Source of the DNA: Drosophila pseudoobscura
Lineage: Eukaryota; Arthropoda; Insecta; Diptera; Drosophilidae
Assembly (NCBI RefSeq): GCF_009870125.1
Contig: NC_046681.1
Span: 27,922,001 to 27,986,000 of the forward strand
Direction: 5' to 3'
Length of the DNA: 64,000 nt
This document shows, one piece after another, positions 27,311 through 40,099 of this stretch; position 1 is the stretch's first letter; each line of letters starts with the position of its first letter. The position numbers and the translations under genes are program-made. The notes below the pieces were generated by a model. The model did no database searches. It had not been told where the DNA came from and saw nothing but the letters and a program-made list of their open reading frames with translations.

Positions 27311-28570
27311 GACATTTGGAATTCGCTATTGCTTATCGTCTTTTCCCTTTCAAACTAAAAATTAAGAGAGCCGTTTTGTTCTTCTGTGTGTCAGAGTGTG
27401 CGGGATTAAAAGAGGGATACATACATACATATGTAAAGTGAGTAAAGTGTAAAGTCGAATAATCATTGTAGGGAAAACCCAAAAAAGGCTCAGCAATATT
27501 GTTGGCAATATCTTATGAAAATATTCAAGACAAATAAACAATTCAACAAAGCAAAAGTTCAATTTAATCTGGTAGATATTTGTATATAAGGATTCTCCGA
27601 TATACGGCATATGGCACTCGTTGGTCGGCACATTTTCCAATTGTTTTTGTTTCAATCTCTCCTTTTACCTGTTGACTTTTTGTTCATTTTGGAGCTGGGG
27701 CTTTTTGGCTTCAGGTATTGCCATTTTGCACATTTCATTTTCAGATGGCAGTAAATTGTTGGCATTTTAATTTTAATTTTCGTTTTCATTTCTGTTTCTG
27801 TTGTTGCTGCCGCTGCTGCACGACGAGTAGTTTATTAATAAAGTGCATAGTGCGGACCGATATAAAGTCAATTTATGCAATATAATGAACTGTAAACCGG
27901 TAAACTGTCATCAGTGTCTCGGTGGCTCCTCGGCTCCTCGGCTCTTACATATTGCCATTTAAACGCAGTCCAGTGTGCAACGCACAAGCACAGGGACAGA
28001 CGCCTAGTGGATGGAATGGATGCAGGCTCCCACATTCATGCATTTTCGTATTCCGTATTTATTGATTTAATATCTGGCTGCCTGCCCGCCTGCGGCCAAT
28101 TTAATCATCATTTGTAGGAAATAATTAAAATTTACAATGCAACAGTGGCAAGGGGCAGGAGTCAGAGTCAGACGGAGGAGAGCGGAGCAGTAACTCCAGC
28201 CCTGAACCATTCGGCCATTCGATATCTTCTTGTTTGGGGTATATTTTAATAACCAGCAATAACAGACTCGATACGCACAGGGCCACAAAGAAGGAAACAC
28301 GACAGATAGACAGCCAGCCAGAAAAGGGCCGACAGAACCAGACAACTCAATGGATTGTGGGAGACTGTGGCTAGGAGAGGGCCTATCTTTAAATGCAGTC
28401 CATTCTCCATGAAGCAAGCTAATTGGAATGTAATACTGTTAACGAAAAAAGCTACACGTAACTAAATCTATGGATAATGGATAAAAGGGTCCATAGGTAC
28501 ACCTTTTCAGACAGCAGAGCAGTCTTTCCTATTCAACGATTTCTTCGGGACTAGCTGACCCGGCGAACCC
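27311..28570. other. Non-coding stretch
   Basis: No gene is supported. Open frames on either strand lack family resemblance. Confidence 0.45.
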
Positions 28571-28577
28571 TTTGCCA

Positions 28578-28610
28578 GTAGCACCAATCAGCACTTTCGA
28601 ATGAGCGGCA
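28578..28610 (+). repeat. R2 dispersed repeat, core copy b
   Basis: Core CACCAATCAGCACTTTCG followed by AATGAGCGG. It is preceded by CTAGCTGACCCGGCGAAC, which is not seen beside the other copies. It sits about 100 bp beyond the stop of the 207-aa gene. Confidence 0.6.
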
Positions 28611-28711
28611 AATTTGAAAGGATTTTGTAGATACTAAATAATAAAGTTAAGATTACGATATGTTTATCTTGTAGTAGTACAAATTATTAACTTCTACGTT
28701 GGAATCCCCTT

Positions 28712-29335
28712 CTAGCGCTTAAATCTGCGTTTTTCCGACATTTCTTGTTTCTTCTTCAAGATGTACGCTGATATCCGCTGGTGGGCTGTCCGGTACAGCA
28801 TGTACATCCCTCGGTAGAAGCGCTCCTCCGGCCCCTCCTCGTCGGACGACTCGTTTTGCTTATGGTGTTGCTGAACGTTCCTCTTCCGCCCATCTGCAAT
28901 AGACGATACCGGCACAGGCTTTGTTGTCGAAGATGTCAGCGACACTGGCGGGACCGGCTGTAATCTATAGAGCGTCGAGGAGGTGCCGCCGGATTGGAGA
29001 ATATCTAATCCAGGCTTGGGCTGCACTCTCGAGGGCAGTGGATTCACCTTCGACCTACCTTTGGGAGGCGAGACGGTACGGGACCTCTTTTGTAATCGAT
29101 TTACAGAGGTTTTCTCGGGAAAGGGTTGCTTCGGGGCTGCTTCTCTCAGTCTCTCAAAGGTCTGCAAAAATGTGCGGTTCGGGGTGTAAGATTCAGACTT
29201 CTCTAGAGGAGCCATGGCAAATGCCGAGACCAAGCGGCTCTGGAAGGATATGGCATCCTCAAAGAGAGGTGATCCCAACTTGTCCAGGTCCGTATGGATG
29301 CGATTTTTCTCAGATATTCTCTTTTTATGGGCCAT
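28712..29335 (-). CDS. Unrecognised basic protein, 207 aa, single exon
   Basis: An intact minus-strand gene from ATG at 29335 to a stop at 28712. It is rich in Lys, Arg, Ser and Pro throughout: the N-terminus is MAHKKRISEKNRIHTDLDKL, the middle has RSRTVSPPKGRSKVNPLP, an acidic patch ESSDEEGPEERF precedes a C-terminal helix (MYMLYRTAHQRISAYILKKK) and the tail is basic (EKRRFKR). There is no signal peptide or membrane segment. The many basic clusters suggest a nuclear protein, but that is inference. Sequence upstream of the ATG contains CTATCG and TTATATTT, plausible but unproven promoter elements. The long open frame in AT-rich surroundings and the balanced composition make it a likely real gene. 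I do not recognise a family; it may be fast-evolving or lineage-restricted. Confidence 0.7.
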   Translation of the reverse strand: MAHKKRISEKNRIHTDLDKLGSPLFEDAISFQSRLVSAFAMAPLEKSESYTPNRTFLQTFERLREAAPKQPFPEKTSVNRLQKRSRTVSPPKGRSKVNPLPSRVQPKPGLDILQSGGTSSTLYRLQPVPPVSLTSSTTKPVPVSSIADGRKRNVQQHHKQNESSDEEGPEERFYRGMYMLYRTAHQRISAYILKKKQEMSEKRRFKR

Positions 29336-32300
29336 CGTTGCCTCTCCTTAACGTATTCACAATTTTTGTAACTAAACGATAGAAAATATAATCGAGAATT
29401 GTGTGTTGGTCTTTGAAATTTCTTATTTTTGGTGAACAAGTCTGATTTTCTATACGAACAAATGATTGAATACTCGTATTTATAGATAATGGAATGGCTA
29501 CTTTCTATGTTGGTTACAAACAGGAGAAGAGGAGAGAAATTGATACTACTTTGAGGGCTGGGTGGCTGGAGATATGTATGCGCATAGACTTGGCGGATGG
29601 GCTACTATAATACGTGATAATCTCCAGGCTAGACTCTTGCTTTTGGAGTGTCAGAAAGCTGATTACAATAATATCTATGCAGCACAGGTGGTACAAGAAG
29701 TTATGCTCTTCAATGACCGATTGGCCTTGGATCTCGAGGGTTTAATCAGATTTTGAGTTCAAATATCGACTTGACCGACCAGCTATCCGGATCTTCCTAT
29801 TGTATATACTTTGAGAGCTGCTTTATCTCTATATGCTGATTGTATAGGATGCTTTCATCTGTCCCGGAGAGAACCATCTGCTTAGATGACCATCTACTTG
29901 TCAAGAACCAAATGCATACCATCTTGGAGGATGCATTCAAAATTTGCAGTGTAGTGCCGTATTTCGATATTAATAAGTGCCACAGTATTATTTCTGAAAA
30001 TATATGAATACCCAGAAACGCGAATACATTTACTGGCGTCGAGTAAACACGAATGCCCCCTTAATAAAGGTCCCTCGAAATCGTCTGCAGAAGCAACCCC
30101 TTCTCTCAGGAGTCCCATTCATACAGTGTATGGTATTCCCCTTCTTCACAGTAATGCCTTCATAAATATGTCGCTAATTTAGCAGAACGGCAATTGTTGC
30201 ATTTGTTAAAGTTCCATCTCCATTTGGCTTTGGGCACTTTAATTTGAATTAGTGTTTAAATTTTCGCACTTGCTGCCGCTCATAAATTAATGAAAGTCGC
30301 AGCGTCTGCCCCGAGAAGGGAAGAAAAGAGAAGCGTATGTTTATTCTATGATTGTGGGGCATTCAAATGTCTAAATACTCATACATAAATACATACATAT
30401 ACGGGTACTCCGTAACGGGTACATGTGTATTTTGTCGTTGCTTCTGCTTCTGCTGCTGCTGTTGTTGTTTCTGGTAAGTGCCATTTCAAGCTCATTAGTG
30501 GCCATAATTAGCCAGAGGAGTTTATGGCCCACAGACACAGGCGAAATGCAGACAAGACACATTCAAGGCACAGACGAAACTACTTACAGTGCGCACTAAA
30601 AATACACGTACTACTACCAGAAGGAGGGAGAGAGGGAGGGAGGGACTGTGTGCTTGGGTCTCAGCCAGGGCGATCATTGGAGGGTGCTACTATTCTGCTC
30701 ATGCAGGATACACTGGATATCTAGAGCAGCTGTGAACAGCTGATTGGTTTTTAGGTTTTCCTTCGATTTCTATAAGTCGAAGCCCATGGAAATCGATTAT
30801 TTGTTGTGACACTGACACCATTCAACTCCGCTCCATTTCGAATGGCTTACCTATCCATATCCCCATTATCCCGCCCAAACAATGGGACAAATGCCCGATA
30901 AGTACCACATGTTCCCCATTGTCAAAGGTAATCTCCACTCTGCAAAAAAGAAAACACCAAAACAAAACCCTGAAGAGGTGTTGCCCTGAGAAGGAGGGGT
31001 GGGGAGGGGAGGGGAGTGCGTGCAAAATTTCGCACACACTCAAAACATGAAATAAAATAAAAAGGGCATGTGTTCGCCCAAACACACAGGGCAAATGGAG
31101 AAGAAGCAACTGTAAAGATACTTTTCGGCTGCCGCGGCATTACACACCGAGCGAGGGGCGAGGGGGCGAGGGACGAGGCGAGGCAACTTTACGGCCCCGC
31201 GTATTACAAACTGAAACATGTGTTTATTGTCCAACTGTCTTAGCGGGCTCTGCTCTCCCCTCCTCTCCTCTCAGCGTCTCCTTTGCTGCTACTCCTACTC
31301 CTGCTTTTACTCCTACTTCTTCGAGTTCCTCCTCTGCCAGTCGTGCGAAAAAAAGCAAGAAAGAAAGTTTTGCTCTGGGGTCGAGACATGGATACCCTTT
31401 CATGGGCATCGTTCTCATCGCAAGCGTTACGTCGGCTTTGTTTCTGTACCCTCTCTTCTCATGTGATCTTTTCCTTCTCACTCTTCTTTCCTTCTTCTTT
31501 TCCACAACAACAAAACTTGCGCCATGCTCATCAGAGACGCGCTCTCGCTCACAGACTATGCTCTCAGCAACATTGAATCTAAACAATATCGAACCATGTA
31601 TCGTTTCGACTACTATTTATTGAATAACAAAATAGAATGATGTTACTATCTCAATATCCGACAAGTACTTTATCCATACTACATATGCCACTACTTTTGT
31701 ACACATTTAGTGCTTGGCAAACATCTGCCTGAACCAATCATACCCTTCCGCAGGGTATAGCCCTCGCTGTCAGCGGCGGCGACTGCAACACTTCAAGTGA
31801 CACTGCAGACACTCTCTCGGTCCGTGCTCCCTCCCCTCCCTCTCTCGTTTCTTCTCATTTAGCGAATGTGTGAAATTTCATTTAGTTTTTTTTTTGTGCA
31901 CTCCCTTTTGCTCCACTCCTGCTGCTGCTTTTGTTGTTAGTTTTTAGGGAGTTTTGTTTTTGTCATTAACAAATGGGAAATTAAATTGCGCTTAAATTTG
32001 CCTGTACAAAAAGTGTGAGGGGGGACGGGACTGGAAGGTAGAATGGTAAAGAGGCTGGTTAAAAATAGATTTTTCAGCTGGCGAAAAATGCTTTAGGTCT
32101 CTCATTGAATACTTTTTTGTTGTTGCTAGAAAGAAAGAGAGAGAGAGGAGATCGGGAGTGTTACAATTTCCACCAATATTCCCTCTCACAAGCAAATATT
32201 GAATATTCCGCTCATTCGAAAGTGCTGATTGGTGCTATAAAGTGAGAATTGCTTGCTCATCAACACGGATCCAGGTTCAAACCTGTTCCTCAAGTCTATT

Positions 32301-33498
32301 CCCATTTTCAATTCAATAATTCAAAATACTGCCGGAAATGGCTTTTGAGGTCCGCTACTTCTCAAATAATATTGTAATAAAGCTTATTCCAAACTGTCGT
32401 GACTGCTTCCCCCCTTTACACATAATTTTCCCTTTTGCATCTCCCATTCCACACTTCTTAATGGAGAAAATCATACCCGTATTTCCCATTCCATAACCAA
32501 GGGTTTCCGCAAGGTCCAGAGATGGTTAGGGCAGTAGTAATCACGTTTTAGAATGGATTCTGAGAATATCTTTAGAGTGGGGAGGCCTCAAGCACAAAGC
32601 CCTGTATATCCCTACTCATTTTCAGCTCGATTGCACTCAACATTGCAGCTGCTCGCAATTAAAACAGAAGGCAACTTTGTCACTTGAAACCGTTAATAGG
32701 CCTTAAGCCGGCTTAATCCACGGCAGGAGGCCAAGGGAAAGGAAAAGTTCAAGTTAAACGAGCAGCAACAAATGCGAGTATCCCCCCTCTTTCTGACTCT
32801 TCCTTCTATTGGCTTCGTTTGGCTCCTTGGGGGGACGGACTCTGTGGAAGGGGATGTCCCAGTCCCCATTTGATTTAGCATTTTCTGCTTCGATTTCATT
32901 CCATTTCTGTGGTGCAAAACCCATGTCAAAATTCCCTGTGACAGCCCCAAAAACTTTGCGCTTAAAAATAAATCAAAACTTTTCATTCCAGAATTCATAT
33001 TCGTCTTTCTACTCCCCCAACCACCCACCATACATCCCCCAGATAAATGTGCTGATAATTTGTATACGTTTCTTTTTTTTCTCCTTTTCCTCCTTTCTTT
33101 TTTTTTTGCATATGTCAACTTTTGTCAATGGGCCAAAAGAGAGTTTCTGGCCAAAACTTTCTATCATGCTGAGACATGGCAAAGTTTTGGCATCACTTAT
33201 GGCTTTGTTCTTGGCCTGAGAGCGAAAGGGGGGCCATGAGGATTGCGACTGTATCTCTGTGCAAGTCTGTGGCTTAAGCTTTGATTGTTGCTTATCTGCA
33301 GGCAGCAGACACATTTATTTTAATCAGCCATCAGAGCTCTGAACTCCTTCGGAATTGAATACATTAAATGTAAGAATATTATCAGTGAATACCAAACAGG
33401 ACCAAATCTTTATACATATATGAATTATCTTTATTATCTATTAATTTGAAAGTTCTAGTTTGTGTTGCTCCGAGCGATGTCGTTGGAAGCATGAATTG
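29336..33498. other. Intergenic stretch between the 207-aa gene and the odorant receptor
   Basis: No gene is supported. It contains a GCT/GTT-rich repeat near 30445-30470, GA-rich and CT-rich stretches near 31140-31520, and one inverted R2 copy at about 32195. Open frames are short or low-complexity. Confidence 0.45.
32195..32365 (-). repeat. R2 dispersed repeat, copy c (inverted, longer)
   Basis: The inverted core AATATTCCGCTCATTCGAAA is followed by GTGCTGATTGGTGCTAT. Similarity to copy f extends further, for example TCAAAATACTGCCGGAAATG here against GCAAAATACTGCTGCAAATG at about 39417. The element is therefore at least about 170 bp. Confidence 0.6.
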
Positions 33499-33536
33499 AT
33501 AGCCCTAATCATCACTTTTGGATGAGCGGAATGTAA
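33463..33536 (+). repeat. R2 dispersed repeat, copy d
   Basis: Contains GTTGCTCCGAGCGATGTCG, then the core CCCTAATCATCACTTTTGG and ATGAGCGGAAT. The same two blocks in the same order occur in copy e at 35568-35622. It lies about 100 bp downstream of the odorant receptor stop codon. Confidence 0.6.
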
Positions 33537-33630
33537 ATGCTCATTCTGCCGTTTGAACACAAACACCGTTACACGAGATTTTTATACATATTTGAATATA
33601 TATAACACTGCAACCTTGGGTGTCAGTCGC

Positions 33631-34940
33631 TTACTGAAACTTCTCCGCCAGATTGAATTGTTTTATAACGGTGACCACGGAAAAGGCCAGCTTTACCATC
33701 TACAAAGAATCGAGAGGTTATATAGAGGTTATATACAGAGTATCCGAAGAGTTCTTACCGATAGATTCGTCTGCATGCAGATGGGAAACACGCCACCCGC
33801 TGTTAGGATAATCGGTTTCTGGAGATTGTGCAGAAAGTAGACCAACGTGGACTTGTATTTGCGACTGGCCCCTAACCAGTCCGATTGAAACAGGCTCTCC
33901 GATAGCTCACGGCAGTCCTCGATGATGATGTTACACAGGTAGCAGAAGGGAAAGGTTTCCAGGCAGACATCAAAAATGAAGCACATGGTGCCGATGCCTG
34001 TCCAGAAGTTGGAAAAGAACATGATATGGATCATGGACAGGCCCAGAACCAGACCAATCAACAGGAACTGCACGAAAATGGTGACCGAGTAGACGGGGCG
34101 GAGAAGATTCACATAGCTAAGGGAAGACCATATAATGACCGTACCTATAAAGCAGATAAGGCGAAGACCTTACTCCAGTATCACGCAGTGGTCATGGATG
34201 CATCTATTCAGATCCTCCTGGTGCTCCTCCTCGTCTTTTCTGGGGTCCGAGTGTAGTTTGGTCAAGCGATCCTTGAGCAGACCCATGTGGCAGCGAGCCA
34301 TTATCATGTGCGCCAGAGGAGAGACGTCGGTGCACTGGTTCATGGTAACAACGCCGCTCATCAGCAGCAACTCGAAGAAACTGGTCACCAGAAAGTTCCG
34401 CTCAGAGTCCAGCCCAGGGAGGTACATCCGCCAGGCGTGGCTGCCCAACAGGAGGTAGCCCGTCCAATTAATGACCACAAATCCCGAGTATAGGATGTGG
34501 TATGTCACATAGCACCGGTTCGCCAGAGCCACGGAGCGGTGCACACTGGCACGGTCCTCGTCGCTGGTGCAGCGCAGGTCCAGGCGATCCAGCAGCTTCC
34601 TGGCTGCCTGAAATCTCTTGTAACCGAACATGGTGTAGACGCACTTCAGGGAACAGCCATACATGTCCACGCAGATCTCCAGGGAGCCAAAAAACTCTCC
34701 CGGCGAGAAGTTTTTGAACCTCTGCACATACTCCATGGACATCGACAACGGCAGCAGGACGAGCAGCAGAACGTTCCAGATAAAGGCCCAGATATTATAG
34801 AGTACCATCCATCGCTCATCCTCGGTGGCTCTCCAGCCCCAGAGCTTCTGTACTCGATCCAAGTAGACAAAGGCATCGCGGGACTGAATCCTCTCCGTCA
34901 ACGGCTTGGCTTTGATACGCGGAAACAACTTGCTCAACAT
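33631..34940 (-). CDS. Or22a: Odorant receptor, Or22a-like
   Basis: Three coding exons on the minus strand: 34940-34174, 34116-33759 and 33699-33631. Junctions are GT/AG (GTAAGG donor, TTAG acceptor; GTAAGA donor, TTTGTAG acceptor) and phases join cleanly, giving 397 aa. The N-terminus (MLSKLFPRIKAKPLTERIQS) and the C-terminal block (VHFLHN-type YFLHNLQKPIILTAGGVFPI, then a short last exon ending LAEKFQ) match the insect Or family and specifically what I know of Or22a. These are seven-transmembrane ligand-gated channel subunits that work with Orco in the dendrites of olfactory neurons; D. melanogaster Or22a responds to fruit esters. I chose the ATG at 34940 because family similarity starts there; the frame runs further upstream without an ATG. 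A TATATAAG lies about 50 bp upstream (34996-34989). D. melanogaster has an adjacent Or22a/Or22b pair; only one copy is visible here. Confidence 0.93.
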
Positions 34941-34988
34941 CTTGGCCGGAGTTCTGTCTCGAATATGTCGAATGCATAGAACGAGTAT

Positions 34989-34996
34989 CTTATATA
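34989..34996 (-). promoter_or_regulatory. TATA-like element of the odorant receptor
   Basis: TATATAAG on the minus strand, 49 bp before the ATG at 34940. The position leaves a short leader, as expected for a core promoter. Not tested. Confidence 0.45.
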
Positions 34997-35567
34997 GACT
35001 GTCGGTTTGTTGTGGTTGTCTTGAATCACTTTTTTTGAGTTCGCTCAAAAGTTGGGCATATTTTATTTGTCCTTTTGTACATAAATATTTAACAGACCGA
35101 AAGTTGATTGAGTTATTTCTATGAAATATTGATTATGTCTTTCTGTCTGTTTCTTCAGATCGTTAAAATGCTATATGTATATATATCAATCGGTGATGAA
35201 AAATATGATAAATCTTTTGTCTAAAAATCCATTTACAGGGCATCATTCAGTCGGGTTCTTTGCTATAGTTGGCCCTTCACATGTTTTATTCGTAACTTTT
35301 AGTTATTATTCTTTTTGAAACTTGCGCAAATTGTTGAATTATTAACATTGGGAATGAATGTACTGCCAAAGAAGTCACCTTTAGGGAAAACTGTTTAGAC
35401 TTGGTATAAGATTGCACCTCCGTTCTAAGCATTCTGTATGCTTGTGTATGAATAAGGTGTCCGAGGAAACAAACTACAGAGCTTTAGGCCCTTGGGGATG
35501 GGCTACTAGTATCGGTCAGAACTTATAGTCTTACAGAAACTTCTGTGAAAGTTTTTAGCTCTGTTTC

Positions 35568-35622
35568 TGTTGCTCCACACGATGTCGGTACATAGCACTA
35601 ATCAGCACTTTCGGATGAGCTC
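35568..35622 (+). repeat. R2 dispersed repeat, copy e
   Basis: GTTGCTCCACACGATGTCGG followed by the core AGCACTAATCAGCACTTTCG and GATGAGC. Same block order as copy d. Confidence 0.6.
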
Positions 35623-38600
35623 GGCTCGATGTGCTTGTTGAAAGGCGTGTTATGCAAGGTGAAAAGTAATAATCTCGGAGACTTCGTACAGAAACTTCTG
35701 TCAAAGGTTTCAGCTCTCGAATCACAGCTCGGCATTTCCTCGATCTTCCGGAATTATATGTTGATTCCGTTAAAGCGGTTTCCATTATCAGCTGACTGTC
35801 AATCCATGATAACCCCGACAGAGTGATTCTGCCCTCGGATGTCTCAATTTGTCACTCGAATCATGCTGCCGCCGATTCCACCGATTCCACAGATTCATCA
35901 ATGTCGTGGAGCCGTCTCCCTTGGATGTTTGCAAATGCCGCGAAATTGATGATGAAGTCTGGGAAAGCTTTTAAGCTGCCAATGGAAAAAGTTTCACTCG
36001 CACACACACCGATAACTTCTGAACTCTGAACCTTTTGAACCCTTCGGAATCGTTATTTCTGTGTAAACAATTCAATTGCATAAATATGCCAAAAGGAAAA
36101 CACAACTTTTCTCCGCTCTCCGGTCTTTACTTTTTCGTCTTTCGTATGTCGTTTTTTGGGATGGAAGGAAGAAATAATTCTTAACAATTTGATTCAATCA
36201 GAGGCGATATCGAATGCTGGGAATTGAAAGGCCTTTGTCACCTTTATAGCAGCGTAAACTTTTTGCCCAAAAAGTTATTTAAAACATTTTTCCCCCCATG
36301 GCCGCCCCCCTCTTTCCTGGCACACTCCCAGACTTTTCTTCATTGTTTGCGCTCGAAGAAAAATGCGTTTTTCATGCTAATGTCAAACCTTAATAGATGA
36401 GACCCTCCCCTTCCCTTGTAGGGAGGCGTGGCAGTCTCCCCTTAAACCGACCTCCAGCGGAACATGTGTTCTGAGATTTTCTTGTGGCATTTCCATTTCT
36501 GGTTAGGAGGAGGCGTCAGCATCATTTCCTGAGTTATTTCACTCTAGAGAATTTTCAATTGGACTTTGCGGCAGTTCCATTTTATTGCGGAGGCGTGGCA
36601 GTGCCAGTGCCGAATGGACCACGAGAAATTTAGGTAATTTTCAAAGTTTTCTTCAATGCTGACATTAAATTGACCCAAATAGTTGAAGTTGAACAAACTT
36701 GAAAGCCATTATTTGTAACTGTTCTAATAGACCTCTTGGGATTCCCATTCCAGGAAGAAGTTGAGAGCTTTTAAAAGCTCTAGTGCCATTTAAGAAAGTG
36801 ATGATTAGGGGGAAAGCTGCCCCTACTTTAAATTAACTTTCCAAACAACTGTTTTGGAATAGATTAATAGAGAAAACATTACGCTACCACAAACCAATGT
36901 AAACTCCCATCCATCAAGGCATGGAATCCCATTCTATTCAATCCCTGACCCATCTCCTGTTTCTCAATCCAATTAAATGATTCACCCAATGGTAATCCAT
37001 ATATGTATGTACATATCTGTATAACAATTTATCAACTTGTCAGAATATTTAATGGGGACTGGGTTAAAGACATTTGCTTGTGTTTGATGCCTGGACCCCG
37101 TCCCGAAATAAAGCACTCTCCATTTGCCCACATCTATTTCCTCTTCAATCCGTCAATTCAATGACGAAACTCCCATAATATGCCAAATGCCAATATTGCG
37201 TATACGTAACGTTGTGCGTCCAGTGTTTTGCTGGCTGGGATTTGTTTAGCAGTAAGCGGAAATAGTTGTAGAGGGATATCTGAGCGTGTGTGTGTGAGTG
37301 TGTGTGTGTGTGGAGCATGGACCATGGAGCATGGAGCATGTTGTGTTGTGTTGTTGAAGTTTATATGCAGGATAAACTGTTCAACCAACTGACGTACACA
37401 GGACAGAGCCTGTCCGGCCCGGGGAGGGGGCAGACAGGCTCAGTCTGCCATAAAAGCAAATAACTGTCGTGTGGGTATATGTTTTAGTTAACTGAACTAT
37501 CGTTCTCTGTGTCTGTGTCTGTGTCCGTGTCTAGTGTCTGGTGTGTTCGGTGTGTGTGCTGCACACATGTGTACATCTAATATGTTTGTCCATCAATTGT
37601 CCTGTCCGAAACTGGACTTCAGTGCAAACATGCTGAAATCTAAATCCTTGTCCGGCTCCAGCTCCGACTCCCCTTTCCTGCCTCCTTTTGCGGACAACCA
37701 ACCCAAAGTCAAGACAACGTTTCACTCTCTCAGTTAATAAATATTTCTTTTATCGGTTAAAAAGTAAATATGCAATAAAAAATGCCACAATATATACAAT
37801 ATTTGAAAACGATCCTTGTTATGGGAACAGCAGCTGTTGCATTTCTCTGCTCTTCAAATGGAAATCAGAATCGAATGGCGCTGTGTCCCCTGGCTTTTAT
37901 TTGCCTACATTTGTGGCCACATCATATCGTTTGAGGCCTGCGAGTTATTGTATTCGTTAGGGCCAAATATTGTGGATAAACATGGCTCGAAGTGAATGGA
38001 AAACAAAATTAATTGGCCAACAAGGTGCTAGGGAAAAGGGTTCTACTGAAGGGAACTAGAACTAATGAAGAATTCTATTCATTCTATTCATCTAAGGCTT
38101 CAAGGGCACCCTTTAAGTAGGTACAAATTTCTCTAAAAAAAATAATTTTGGTGTGTGATTCACGTGTCACGTCTCTGAGCCCTGGCCAAGAGGGTGTGAA
38201 GCGATAAAAGTTCAAGAGGGAGGCATATAAAAAAGTCTGCGACAGAGTTGTCACCAGCTGTCCCAAACAATCTTAATATTTGATGTGGAACCACGCATCA
38301 AGACGGCAGCTGTGACCCCGATTGCGGAACGGTATCCCCCCAGACCCCCCATCCATTGTTCCTTGGGTGGACGGGCAGAACTTTTTAAAATAGATGCCCA
38401 AACATTAGCAATTTAATGCATTTGCTGGGCAGAGATGAAATGCATAAATTTGATATGCTAAATTAAGCCACCAAAAAGGATAAGTGGAGTCCAACTTTGA
38501 GTGGACGGTGAGGTCCTGCATACGAAATTAGCTTTTCGGGGGGCAGTCACTCCTAGCTGATTATAATGATGATGATGGACTCGGCTCGTTTTGATTTTCA

Positions 38601-39282
38601 GAAGATTTGGATTCGTCGGAAGTGTGGTGGGGGGTGGGGGGTGGGGCCTGCCCCATGATTGCTCTCAACGATTGCGCCACTGACAGACTCTAAAATGCCA
38701 GAAACAATTTAATGCTTCATTGATAACCTCACATATGTGGCCTGCCCTGTGCCTGACAGCCCACACAGACTTATCTGGGGTTCTTTCCTTCCTTTCTTTC
38801 TTTTCTTTTCACTTTTTTCCCCGAACATGTCAAACAGAAGGCAAGGAAAGAAAGAGAAATACATCGGGACCCGCGCTATGTGCGATAAACATATGAAAAA
38901 TGCACATGCGGTGAGAGCCAAGTTCAATTCCAGAGGCCAAAAGTTTACGCCACTTAATAGAACTTGACGCAAATTCAATTACAACATTGGACGCCGCCCC
39001 CCACCACCACCATCACACACCACCACCCCCACACTTCGACACACACTCGGGGCGGAAAAACTTACAAAGAAATTTGCGGAAAAACGTTCGCTGCCGCAGT
39101 CAACTTTGCCCCCAAACCGAAACCAAAAGGGAACCGCTCCAGGCGGCTATTCGTATAGGGTATTCGAGTATTGAAAAGGGGTGTATGGTATCCAATGGGC
39201 AAGATAATGTAGTCTGTAAGGTCTATCCTAAAGGATATATGCAATATCCGCTTCTTTTCTTCGTCTCTCACTCGTGTACGAG

Positions 39283-39445
39283 CTTAATATTGAATATTCC
39301 GCTCATCCGAAAGTGCTGATTTGTGCTAATAACAAGGAATGTCCCCATTGTTATGCGCTGAACGGCTTATCGCCACGGATACACACTCAAAGCTGTATCC
39401 AAAGTCCAATCGTGGTGCAAAATACTGCTGCAAATGGTTTCCCGT
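39283..39445 (-). repeat. R2 dispersed repeat, copy f (inverted, longer)
   Basis: Inverted core AATATTGAATATTCCGCTCA and TCCGAAAGTGCTGATTTGTG. Downstream similarity to copy c extends to about 39445. Confidence 0.6.
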
Positions 39446-40099
39446 ATAAGATAGCATTTTCCTATAATTTTAAGACAGTTTTTTGGGTACATCACCCTCA
39501 TTTGGTATCTAAAATACTTTTTACACAGTAAATAAACTAAAACTGAGGTCATCCTTCAGTCGGAACCCCGTCTAATCACTCTTCCTGACTTTTTTCTAGC
39601 CATTTTCTGTAAACGTTGTCACAGCCAACGGCGGTTTTGGCTCTGAGGAAAGGTTAGGGAGGAGGTTGCTGGAGGATAAATTCGGAATGGGGTGCAACTT
39701 CAATTGGAATTGAAGTTTTTCTCAGCTTGCGGGCAGGCGCTGCTTCCTCTTCCCCTTCCGCACTCCTGGAGGAGCTTCACTGTACTGCAATTAGCAAATA
39801 AAACTTGGCATATTTTCGGTGCGGCTAAATGAGGCGTGGTCGGAGAGGCCAAGAAACTTTTGCAATCACTTTCGTTTGCATTCAGGAAAAAGGAATCGAC
39901 TCGCCCCCCCTTTTGGCTTAGGTCACAAAAACTTGAAAGCCAACAAAAGGGTTTGGGAAGTTTTTTGTTTTGGCCAAGGAGTTGTATCGATGGAATGACT
40001 TTTTCATTGGTGGATGGGGGGATAAGGGGATGAGGGGGAAGCGTAATGGTGATTGTAATTCATTTGGAATAAAGTATTATTTATTGGCAAGATATTCGC

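Larger units (their letters stand above)
35049..40090. other. Intergenic stretch upstream of the receptor gene
   Basis: No gene is supported. It holds R2 copies e and f, a direct repeat of CAGAAACTTCTGT-type sequence at about 35533 and 35690, a TG-rich run near 37287-37312, and CA/CCACCA-rich DNA near 39000-39030. Short open frames such as 37534-37737 are not convincing. Confidence 0.45.

Noticed and set aside
32273-32284. GGTTCAAACC resembling a tRNA B box
   Set aside because: There is no A box or cloverleaf at the right distance; no tRNA gene is supported anywhere in the window.
37534-37737. 67-codon plus-strand frame ending just before an AATAAA
   Set aside because: The N-terminal half comes from TGTG-rich repeats; there is no family match.
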